NCBI GenBank assembly: GCA_033398695.1
Contig: CM065815.1
Span: forward strand, 11,190,501-11,254,500
Source: Orobanche coerulescens
Lineage: Eukaryota > Streptophyta > Magnoliopsida > Lamiales > Orobanchaceae
DNA: 64,000 bases
Direction of reading: 5' to 3'
The position numbers were made by a program, and so were the translations under genes. Under the pieces are notes generated by a model. That model did not search any database. It worked only from the letters and a program-made list of their open reading frames with translations, and had not been told where the DNA came from. Shown here in pieces: positions 54,433 through 64,000 of the stretch (position 1 is the stretch's first letter; each line of letters begins with the position of its first letter).

Positions 54433-56214
54433 GATATTTATGTCATCCGCGTCTTGTTTTCATAAACATGTGTGACGCCAAAGACCCCCCCAATGATCCT
54501 TCTTAGCCATGTTCATTGATTTAAGCCTATTCTTTGGCACAATTAGGTGATGACACCCTCCTATGCTAAAGAGAATAATGTAGCGACTCGCATAAGCATG
54601 GTGTTGAGTCCTCCCTTTTCACCGAGTCCTTATACATACATAATCATAAGTATTAGTCTGGGTGGCTTATGATGCTATGATTGTGTTCACAAATGGCCGT
54701 ACTCAAGTGATAACATTTATATATTATGTGGTTCCTTTGATAATGATTGATAAGTTGATGAAACCTGAGTTTTATGGTTGTCCAACTTGTGAACCAGTCA
54801 TTGTAACGGTCGGTTCACCCACTTTTAGACCAAGTCTTAAAGTGAAATTTTAACGAGTACTTCCTAACATCCAAGGCTACCTTGTCACAAATTTTGGTGC
54901 CATTTGGAGACTTGTAAGGATGTGAACCACTTAAATGATGTTTTCACATACCACAAGTCGTCCCAACGACCAGTTCGATGTCATTTCGACCGGTTTTTGA
55001 CCACAAGGTTGATGGTTTGGGAATCCTAAAACACCCGTTTATACATGCTCACGAAATTTTGAGGTGTTTGGGGCTGGTGAAGGGAGTGAACTCTTCAAGA
55101 AAGCACTAGAGGTTCGATAAAACCAACGGCCTATCATCGGTTCAATCGTTTCTTTATGTTCGATCCCGGTGGTGCATGGTGGCGGTTTTGTTGAATTCTC
55201 AAGACTAGTAGCTATGGTTATGTAGCATCGGTCAACATGTCATCTTCACATATACCTATCATCATTCAAATGTTTAGTTACGAGTGTAACAGTATGCATT
55301 TTGTTAACTGGATTGCGTTAACAATGAAAACCTTTATCGTCCACATGTTCATGTGCCAAGGTGCGTCACCACAAAGCATTATGACGGGTTATAAATGATG
55401 AATATGACATGCGCTTTAACTCATAGTCCGTTTAAAATATACCTTGACAGACGATCTCGTAAGTCACTTTGATGAGGCAGTCTTCCCGTCGTTAGGGGGA
55501 GATGCGAACAATCATGTTCGAGTAGAACGACTTGGAATTGTCGTAGTTTGTCCATATTGTGCCTCACCAAGTTCCCTAAAGTGACGAGATTAAATCCATG
55601 CTGCAAACATGTCTGTAAGGATTGTGTCTGGTCATGGACGTTCGTCACCTATAAATGGTGATATGGTAACACCACAAATTGTGGTAGATGGTATTACTGG
55701 GCCGCGGATCTCATAGAGTATTGGGATGCCACTTGGTTCGATAAATACTCTAGCTAAGAATGTATGCGAGTTTGGTACATGAAACTTGATCATCTGATCA
55801 AATGAACTCATCCGTCTCATGTGATTCTGGATTATAGTCATTGTGGGGGACGCCTAAATGAATGCCAATCCATAAAGAGTACTCTGTGAATAAAGCCGGT
55901 ACATGAGGACGGGGAATGTGAGTTTAAGCGAACCATACTTCGTTGAAAATCTACAACGTTGTAGTCTTGGCCTAAAATGGAAACATATGTGACTCCAGTA
56001 TAAACAAAGTGATAGCCCTTTGTTGAAGTGGTACCGACACTCCAAAGATAAGATCTATCCGTATACTTTGTTAAAGCGAGTGAGAGAAAGATTTAAACTC
56101 ACCTCATGGCACGAGATTTCTCATGAACGCACTGGAATCGACTACGATGACACAAAACTTAGTTGTGCTATCGTAATGGATGTTATAGCATCCACTATCT
56201 TTTCAGTTAGATAG
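54433..56214 (+). pseudogene. Old Copia pol remnant
   Basis: A highly decayed plus-strand Copia pol from a different family than Copia-2. Recognisable blocks, spread over three frames, are SPQSIMTGYK (near 55370), SHFDEAVFPSLGGD (55462-55503), which matches a conserved post-integrase block, and RTGIDYDDTKLS...MDVIA (near 56128-56200), equivalent to the GIDYDETYSPVMD start of reverse transcriptase. Stops are frequent. It ends at the Tat-type LTR, which probably inserted into it. The block near 55462 is typical of Copia elements with a TTATCAGCACG primer region, as at 13948-14233, so both may be parts of one element (inference). Confidence 0.6.
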
Positions 56215-57177
56215 TGTTGTGCGGCGATTAATTCGCCACGATAGGCGATCGGCGACCTTCCAGAGAAGCCAACAATGGAAGACATACTCAGGACAAACGC
56301 CTAGAGTTCGGCACTATGCGGCGATCGTCTTTTGGTACCCAGCGATCGTCTTTTGTTATCTGACGATCGTCTTTCATGAACGGACCAGTGACGATCGTCT
56401 CATGCCACGTGTGGATCCAGCATCCGTCAAAGTCGTCGAAGACCGAATCTTAGACGGTGGCCCACCCGTGGATCTTCAAAGGATACCGACAGATAGGATC
56501 ATTGACCCCAGCCTGTCACCTACCACACCTACCGACAAAGCCGCCGAAAGGTACGAAGTGGGCCATCCTCGGACAGCGACTCGCAACGCGTGCTGGCTTC
56601 CCATTGGTTCACCCAGCTGGCCTACAACTGCAACCTCGGACCTCAAGGGAACAGGCCCATGTGACGGGACGATCGGCCGTTTATTTTAATATAGAAAACG
56701 GCGATCGCCCGCGATCGCCTGAGGGATCCCAACTACCTTGTCCCCTATAAATAGAGGACTCACTGCTGCGGCCAGGGGAGGCGAATTCTACTACGAATTA
56801 AGTGCAAAATACACACCAAAGAGAGAATCAAAGGCTCTTTTGGCAACCACTAACACATTCATAGTGATATTCATACACATTCATCATATATCCCAAGCAA
56901 GAACTCACAGATTCATCTATCTGGTTCTTCCGGCAATCTATGCGCTCTAAAGCCTAGATAACTAGAAGTCTTTACACTCATTGTATTAGATTCTAACATT
57001 AATATTTGTACTCGACAGTATATTTATTAATAACATCTCGCGAGAGCATTCAAGCCCGGGATTAACAACCCCGACAAATCTTGTGTTATCTATTTTCTCA
57101 CGGAAGTGTTCTCGCATTTGTTTGTTACTCGATCATTCCAGCAATACTATCTCCGGATAATATTTTGGGTAACAACA
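56215..57177 (+). repeat. Tat-type 5' LTR
   Basis: 963 bp with TGTTGT at the start and ACAACA at the end, a 6-bp terminal inverted repeat. The TATA box TATAAATA is at 56746-56753. CGATCG occurs at 56246, 56322, 56343, 56364, 56392, 56670, 56702 and 56712. Confidence 0.82.
56246..56718. promoter_or_regulatory. CGATCG palindrome cluster in Tat-type U3
   Basis: Eight CGATCG palindromes lie upstream of the TATA box. Three are in a 21-bp register (56322, 56343, 56364), and two GCGATCGC copies sit 10 bp apart, 28 bp before TATAAATA. Unlike the Gypsy arrays, the motif is also frequent in the internal region, so part of the enrichment is element-wide. Confidence 0.55.
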
Positions 57178-57178
57178 A

Positions 57179-57195
57179 TTGGTGCTAGAGGAAGG
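57179..57195 (+). other. Tat-type primer-binding site
   Basis: TTGGTGCTAGAGGAAGG directly follows the LTR, where plant Tat-type elements carry TTGGCGCTAGA-like primer sites. The priming tRNA cannot be named with confidence from this. Confidence 0.7.
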
Positions 57196-57304
57196 ACTTA
57201 TAAACCTTCATTTTTATTCCTACCGTCTCGAAGAACACTCACTGTTCTCCGGACATATACTTGAAGAAACACTCACTGTTCTTCAATAGAAAAACCTTCA
57301 GAAA

Positions 57305-59963
57305 ATGACATCAGCAACAACCTCCAAGAGGGCCACCCTGAGATCTGCCGGAAATCTTATTCCGGCGAGGACCGAATCCCAGCCCACGGCGGAAGGCGAC
57401 CGTGGCGACGCTAGGCTCACTCCCGCCCCAGAGGCGGTTCTAGCCTCTCACTCGATCGGTTCCAGGACATCGGAGCAGTTGAGGAGGCTATAGCCATCCT
57501 CGAGGAACGGCAGAGGGCCGCGATACGCCCACCATCACCCGTCGGCCAACCGTCGGGCAAGCAAACGGAAACTCAAGGGGATCTATGTTGAGAAATCGAC
57601 AGAAAGCCCCGAGCCGAGGAAGGCTCTCGTAAGGCGGGATGATTCCGTCTTCACCGCCTAGGAGCGATCCTCATGGCGACACAGGCACTCGTGCCCCAAC
57701 CGAGAGACATCGGTATCCAATCCTTTACTGGAGTTCGGCATATCCGACTCCCAAGAGACAGTCGGTCGGCGAGCCTGCTCGCCAAGGAAGGAACCCACCG
57801 GGCAGGAGCTCGTCATTCACCACGGGGCTGGGGATCGGTACACGATCGCCTTGGTTCACGCTACGAGAGCCGATCGGCAAGCGATCGGCGACGGCGATCG
57901 CCGCCATGCAACGCCAGCTGGACGAAGTGAAGGCGCTCCTGGAAAATGGGGCAGGCGCCAGGAGACCGATCGCTGAGCTAAATGAACCACTCGCAGTCCA
58001 GATCGAGATCGCCCCAGTCCAATCAACGATCAATCCCCCACAAACACCTCTATATGAGGGGAGAACGGATCCGGGAACCCACTTAAGCAAATTCCGGATC
58101 TACATGACTGGATGCGGAGCTTCAGATGCGACGAAATGTCGTATGTTCCCGTTAACTCTGGGCGATCTCGCCCACAGGTGGTACATCTCGCTACCATCTC
58201 GATCAATCAATTGCTTTGATAAGCTGGCGAACGACTTCACGTCATACTTCGCCGCTAAAGTCGCTCGCCCGGAAGGTCCCCACCGCATGATGAAGATCAG
58301 GCAGGGGAAGGACGAATCGGATGAGGATTACATCGACCGGGTGGACGAGATAGTCCTCACCGGTGAGCCCATCAGCGACGAGATCGCTCACCACGCAGTC
58401 CTGAACGGATTCCACGGACGCTCGCCCATGTTCAGGCACCTCAAAAAGGATTTTCCACCGACCTATACAGCGTTCCGCGTCAGAGCCGCCGATTTTCTGG
58501 CCAGGCAGAAGATGCTCTCACTCCGCTTAGACGAGGGACAGTCCGAAGAAGGAAAAGCACCTTCCCATGTCCAGAAGAAGGCGGTCGCCAAGCCCAGAAA
58601 GGCGGTCGCCAAGCCGCCTGGCGAGTTCAAAGCCTTCGAGGATGTAGAGGTCCACCTTCTTCACAACCTCAACTTATCTCCGGCCCACATCTTCAACGCG
58701 ATCAAGGGTCGCGAGTGGCTTTCCAAGCCAAAGCCAATAAGGGACCACGGTCACCTAGACCGTAGCAAATTCTGTGCCTATCATAAGAGTCCCGGCCACA
58801 ACACTAGCCAATGCCGCGACCTCCTCAGACAGCTCTGGCGACTGTTTGAGGAAGGCAAACTGGACAATTTGATCACCAAGCCAGAACCCAGGACGGAAAG
58901 AGCCGGAGGGCGCGAGCGCCGACCAAGCGAAAGAATTCATCCCAATCCGATCGCGAGGATCGAGCATGAGCCGGAGTACTCTGATGAGTCGATCCCTCCG
59001 ATCAACCCTGGCGGTCGGATCAACATGCTCCAAGCAGGAGGTGGGAGCCTCGGGGGCCTTTCCCCGGTTTCCACCCTGTCAAACAGAAAGCGAAAAGCCG
59101 AGCTGAGGGCTTTCGCCGAAGTCCATGTTGTAGTACCCCCGGAGCCGACCATCTCTAGAGACGCGCTCATCACCTTTTCCAACAAGGACAGGGAGGGAGT
59201 GCAATGTCCCAAAGAGGATGCACTAGTGATCTCCGCTTGCATCCTTGGGAAGACGGTCGATCGCGTGCTGGTCGACAATGGGAGTTTCTGCAACATCATA
59301 TTCAAATCCGCCCTAGACCAACTCGGAAACCTAATCAAATTCATCAAGCCTTTCGAGACCTTGCTCCAAGGGTTCGGCGACAACACAGTCCAAGCCTACG
59401 GGAGGATCAAGCTCTCCGTTGAGCTAGTATGCTTTTATGATCCCAAGGTTAGGATTACTAGGAACCTAAGCTTTGTAATCATAGATAGGCCCAGCATCTA
59501 TAATGGGTTCCTAGGTCGCCCCTTTTTAGAAACCTTTGAGGCGGTCGCCTCATCTTTCTTTTACTGTATCAAATTCCCCACTGCCGATGGGACGGTCGGT
59601 ACTATAAAAGGAGATCAGCTAATGGCAAAGAGATGTTTGAATTACTCCTATGTTGCTACTTCTTTCAATACTTCCCATACTATATGTAACATTGAAGCGA
59701 CCGACGATCAACCCATGGAGATCGACGAGCCTAACACTTCGTACCAACCCGACTCAGGGGATGCCATCTCTCATCAATTGACGGACGACATCGAGCCAAG
59801 GATCGGTTTCGAGCCAAGTCTCGACATCGATCCAAGGACCGAGTCCGGAGATCGTACCAAACGAGAGGCGACTGCCGTTCTGTCAAGAGTTGGAAAGTAT
59901 TACGATGGATCCGGATCATCGAGCGGGAAGTACAGATCGGCGCAAGCATCGACCGCGAATTAA
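57305..59963 (+). pseudogene. Tat-type gag-protease, frameshifted near its start
   Basis: Gag starts at 57305 (MTSATTSKRATLRS) and stops at 57493. Frames between 57493 and 57639 are scrambled by shifts and stops. From 57639 a 774-codon frame is open. It has the Tat gag core (YEGRTDPGTHLSKF, AHRWYISLPSRSI, FDKLANDF, RQGKDESDEDYIDR, AVLNGF), a CAYHKSPGHNTSQC knuckle (CX2HX5HX4C-like), a basic linker, and the protease DRVLVDNGSFCNIIF with an Asn before Gly (DNGS), followed by YNGFLGRPFL. A shift near 59920 ends it. Confidence 0.88.
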
Positions 59964-62900
59964 AGGGGATCATCAACTTGCTACGTAAGAACATCGAGTC
60001 TTTGCACAGTCGCATCAAGATATGGTTGGCATAAGTCCCGAACACGCCGCCATTATCGAAGATCGACCGCGATGAAGCCTGCTCACCAAGCGTAGGAAGT
60101 TCGGTCCGAGAAATACGCGGCGCCGACATAGAAGTCCAGAAGTTACTCAACAACAAATTGATCGGAGTAGCCACAGACGAACCACAGTGGGTCGCCAACG
60201 CGGTGCTCGTCAAAAAGCCAACTGGCTCCTGGAGATTATGCATTGACTTCACCGACCTCAACGCGGCATGTCCAAAAGACCACTTCCCGATGCCTCATAT
60301 TGATCACCTAGTCGATAGCACGGCAGGTTGCGAAATGATGTCGTTTATGGATGCCTTCGCCGGATATCATCAAATCCCAATGGCGGAGGAAGACATAAAA
60401 CACACATCTTTCCACACAGAAAAAGACATATACTTTTGGGTCAGAATGCCGTTCGGCTTGAAAAACGCAGGGGCGACCTACCAGCGATTAGTCAACAGGA
60501 TGTTCGCCGATCAGATCGGCAAGACCATGGAGGTCTACATTGACGATATCGTAGTCAAAAGCCTCAAGAAGGAAGATCACCTCAACGATCTCGCCGAGAC
60601 GTTCGCCATCCTTGAGAAGTTTAACATGAAGCTGAACCCCAAGAAATGCAACTTCGGGGTGGGCTCCGGGAAGTTCCTGGGGCACATAGTGAGCCAAAGG
60701 GGGATCGAGGCGAACCCCACCAAGATACAGGCGATCCTTGACATGCAGGAACCGCGAAACATCAAGCAGGTGCAACGCCTCACAGGTTGTCTAGCCGCCC
60801 TCAACCGTTTCATATCACGGCTCGGCGATAAAAGCAAGCCTTTCTTCGCGACCATCAAGAACAAGAAGTTCGCATGGACGAAAGAAAGCCAGATAGCATT
60901 CGCCAAGATAAAGGAATATCTATCTAACCCCCAGATCCTGGCAAAGCCGATCCCCGGTGAAAAATTATTCCTTTACTTAGCGGCCTCGGAGGTCGCACTG
61001 AGTGCCGTTCTGGTGCGAGCAGAGGGGCAAGCCCACTTGCCGATCTACTATGTTAGCCAGGCGCTCCACGACGCTGAGACACGTTATACACCATTGGAGA
61101 AGATCGTCTACGCCCTTGTCATGAGTGTACGAAAGCTAAGAGCTTACTTCTTCGATCACCAAGTGGAAGTCCTAACAACTCTACCTCTAAGACAAGTCCT
61201 GCACCGACCGGACACCAACGGGCGACTCCTCAAGTGGTCGCTGGAGATCGCCCAATACGGTATCACTTACGCTCCTCGCACGGCGATCAAAGGCCAAGCT
61301 CTGGCGGACTTCGTGGTGGAATTAACGTTCCCTCACGGTCAGGCCAGTCGGCCGACACTGGAAATTATACGTGGATGGCTCAACGACCAATGCGAGAGCA
61401 AAGCGTGGATTGTCCTCATTAGCCCCGACGGTCGAGTTTCACAAATGTTGTGCGTTTCGGTTTCGTGCGACCAACAATGAAGCCGAATAAGAAGCTCGTA
61501 GGCGGGCTTGATCTAGCCCTCGCCCTGGATGTTCGTCGCCTCCATATCTTCATGGACTCCCTTTTGGTCGTAAACCAAGTCAAGGGAGAATATGAGGCAC
61601 GCGGCGAATGATGGTCAAATACCAAGAGCCGGTCGCCGAAATGTGCACAAAATTTGAAGAAGTACTAATCGAACAAGTCCCGAGAGAACACAACTCCCGT
61701 GCCGATGCTCTTTCCAAGCTAGCATCATCGGATGGGGGCAAACTTCTCCAATATCCAAATCACAAAGTCGCAAGGCCGCGATCGACAGAATTTGGTTACC
61801 ACGGCCGCCATCGCCAAGAGAATTGGATGACTCCGCTCATCAAATACTTAAAGAACGGAACGGTCCCCGACGACCGTGTTAAAGCTCGCCAACTCCAGCC
61901 TTCGTGCGACTGTATACCCTATCGACGATCGGCTTTACAAGCGAGCCTTCACCTTCCTCCTCAAGTGTATTACACCGAGGAAGATCGCCTGCTTTAGCCG
62001 AGATCCATGACGGATTTGTGGAAACCACGCGGGCGGGCGAGCCCTCATCCATAAGACAACCAGACAAGGATTTTTCTCGCCATCACTACGGAAAGATGCG
62101 ATCGCTTATGCCAGATCGTGTCATAGATGTCGATAATGGGCCCCAACATTAAACTATCACCCGAATGTACCACCTCCATGTATAGCCCTTGGCCATTTGC
62201 GCAATGGGGCATCGACCTTATAGGTCCCTTGCCGACGGGGCCTGTGTAAGTTCGCCATCGTTGGGGTCGATTATTTCACCAAATGGGTCAAGCCGAACCG
62301 CTCAACAAGATCGCCAAGAGCAAGTGATCAAGTTTATATGGAAAACGTCGTATGCCGATTCGGTCTGCCCCTGGCCATCATCTCCGACAACGGAAACAGC
62401 TTGACGGCTTAGAAGTCATGCAATTCTGAAAAGTGGGGAATCAAAAGGTTATTCTCGCCTCTATCACCCTCGCATTTAACGGGCAGGTAGAGGCAGTGAA
62501 TAAGATCCTCAAACACACGATCAAAGCACGACTCGAATCCAGGCAAGGACGATGGGCGAGCGAGCTCCCAGACATTCTGTGGTCCGAACGACGACCCGCA
62601 ATTCAACCGGCGAAACCCCGTTCGCCCTTACCTTCGGAACAGAAGCGGTGATTCCTTCAGAGATCGCCGTCCTCATCCACCGAACCGAGCAGGAGATGAC
62701 GACCGACAACGATGTAGCCCGACGAATCGACCTAGACATGCTCGAAGAAAGACGGCTGACCTCAGAAATGAAGAACACAATCCACAAAAGGAGAGCCGAG
62801 AAGTTCTTCAATTCAAAGGTCAAAGAAAGAAGATTTCAAGTGGGCGATCTCGTCCTTAAAAAGATCCAAACCCACACAGGCGTTTTGGTCCGAATCGAGG

Positions 62901-63013
62901 GACCTTTCGAGTATCCAGATGGCTAACTAAAGGAGCCTACGAATCGAACATCCCGACAGATACTCGACCAATACCCCTGGAACGCCGTGCATCTGAAAAA
63001 ATACTACCAGTGA
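59964..63013 (+). pseudogene. Tat-type pol (RT, RNase H, second RNase H, integrase), broken
   Basis: The segment linking protease to reverse transcriptase (59964-60157) has stops. Reverse transcriptase (60158-about 60900) is open with LCIDFTDLNAACPKD, MDAFAGYHQI and the active site YIDDIVVKS, then RNase H (LYLAASEVALSAVLV, YTPLEKIVYALV). From about 61390 the second RNase H follows: VLISPDGR, then RFRATNNEAE in another frame, DSLLVVNQVKGEYEARGE and VPREHNSRADALSKLA. Integrase (about 61870-62650) is heavily shifted but keeps WGIDLIGPLP and the TGETPFALTFGTEAVIP block. The frame ends WNAVHLKKYYQ at 63011-63013, the usual Tat C-terminus. Confidence 0.88.
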
Positions 63014-64000
63014 TAAATTTGTATTCAATTTCAATGATGTACAAGGAATATAATGAGATTTTTTCCTATCCCATCTATTATGGCGATCGCCCCACCAGGC
63101 ATATCGCATACCGCCGACGATCGCTGATCACGACGATCCTAGGTAAAATTAATGCAGCCATGGTCCTGGAGGTCGATGGAACCGACAGCTTCGCCCATGC
63201 AAGGTTCCTTTGGGCTGAGATTGCCCGCCCTTCGTTTAAATACGAGGCCGGTGTAGCCGAAGGACCCTCCAAAATGATCAGTAGGCACGATCGCACGTCC
63301 TCAAGGTACATCATCTAACATGGTGAACCCGAACAATGCGACGTGCCGTTACCCCCGTCTCAACGTACACCGTCGAGGATCGCCATCTTCATGGCGGGCC
63401 GAGGTGGAAGCAGAGCTGACAAGCCGCGGACGTGGTGTCGAATAAGCCGACAACACTCCGCGCAAGGACTCCTCCAGACCGAGATCGCCCGCCTTTCGTT
63501 TAAACACAAGGCAGGCGTAGCCTAACGGAGGACCCTCACAAAAAGTGAGTCGCGGGATACACAATATCCCTCGCACACGAAGACACGATTGGGGAGGTCG
63601 GTCCATCGAACACCCCAACCACACATGACTCTTCAGAATCGGCAAAATGAAGATAGCTCGCCAGACAGACTAGTCTTTGTTTCCTTACTTACAATAAGTG
63701 AACAAAAACAAGGGGGCAGGGATAGGTCGAGCTAATCTCAAATACGATCGAACAAAGAAGAACCACACTCGATCGGCTTCGCTCAAAAACATGCAGGGCG
63801 ATCGGGGTCGTCCGACGAAAATTACAAGTAAGAATTCCGATTCAAAACATGTCAATGCTTTCAACACTCAGACAATCGGCCGAACGAACAAAAAGTCGAA
63901 AGCAAATATACACGTACTCGTAAAAATTGCACGCAAAAATTCAAAGGGCGATCGTATATAAAGAGGAGCATTTTATTCATAACATGAGTTTCATACATTA
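63014..64000 (+). other. 3' untranslated region of the Tat-type element
   Basis: No coding frame was recognised. A block beginning GAGATTGCCCGCC, TTCGTTTAAA, then AGG.CCCTC at 63217-63270 recurs at 63481-63535, 264 bp away, so the region holds a diverged long repeat. CGATCG and GATCGC remain frequent. Long untranslated tracts with repeats between pol and the 3' LTR are known in Tat-type elements. The 3' LTR start (TGTTGTGCGG) is not reached. Confidence 0.65.

Larger units (their letters stand above)
56215..64000 (+). mobile_element. Ty3 Tat-type element, partial (3' LTR beyond window)
   Basis: The parts are: 5' LTR 56215-57177, primer site 57179-57195, gag from 57305, gag-protease frame to 59963, and pol to 63013, followed by about 1 kb of untranslated sequence reaching the window end. 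A second, archaeal-type RNase H after the normal one is diagnostic of the Tat lineage (Ogre/Retand/Tat relatives). There is no chromodomain. It inserted next to or into the old Copia pol; the right-hand duplication is outside the window. Confidence 0.9.

Noticed and set aside
63010..63961. Short frames at the right end
   Set aside because: They lie after the natural pol stop in the untranslated part of a Tat-type element, with no conserved blocks.

Overview
This window is nuclear DNA of a flowering plant, most likely a eudicot. The evidence is an intron-containing HIPP-type plant gene, plant Stowaway and Tourist MITEs, and plant Ty3 and Ty1 retrotransposon lineages with initiator tRNA-Met primer sites. 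There is one apparently intact host gene, at 5603-7904. Nearly everything else is transposable-element DNA of different ages. There is no rRNA, tRNA, CRISPR array or prokaryotic operon.

Layout. 1-5600: a GGGTA-rich non-autonomous element, a small foldback (749-840), a 2-kb PIF/Harbinger element with a broken transposase (1017-2993, TTA duplication), a Tourist-like MITE, a Stowaway MITE and another terminal-inverted-repeat element. 5400-8010: a three-exon gene for a metal-binding-like isoprenylated protein. 8600-10180: a decayed minus-strand Copia element. 10180-13950: AT-rich intergenic DNA with Stowaway copies and a fragment of a non-LTR-type reverse transcriptase gene. 13948-16161: a Copia LTR and its GC-rich leader.

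16167-56214 is a nested retrotransposon cluster. Gypsy-1 (16167-26119, duplication TATAG) is complete. Gypsy-2 (26748-36947) is complete, and an extra 283-bp tail of a second tandem copy (26465-26747) lies in front of it. Gypsy-3 (37086-45796, duplication ACGAC) sits inside a Copia LTR. Copia-2 has three LTRs (A broken by Gypsy-3, B 46112-47585, C 52959-54432), and LTRs A and B are separated only by a primer-binding site. 54433-56214 is a much older Copia pol remnant. 56215 to the window end is a Ty3 Tat-type element with a second RNase H; its 3' LTR lies outside the window.

The three complete Ty3 elements look like Tekay/Del chromoviruses: long LTRs, a gag with zinc knuckles, one pol in the order protease, reverse transcriptase, RNase H, integrase, and a chromodomain-like tail. 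All carry stops or frameshifts, so none is expected to be autonomous. The most striking unexplained pattern is in their LTRs. Each family has a different short CpG-containing palindrome or dyad repeated at regular spacing just upstream of the LTR TATA box: TAGCGCACGCTA in Gypsy-2, TTACGTACGTAA in Gypsy-3, and CACGAG/CTCGTG blocks in Gypsy-1. A 405-bp hAT-type MITE has landed inside one of these palindromes, and its empty site is preserved in the sister LTR.
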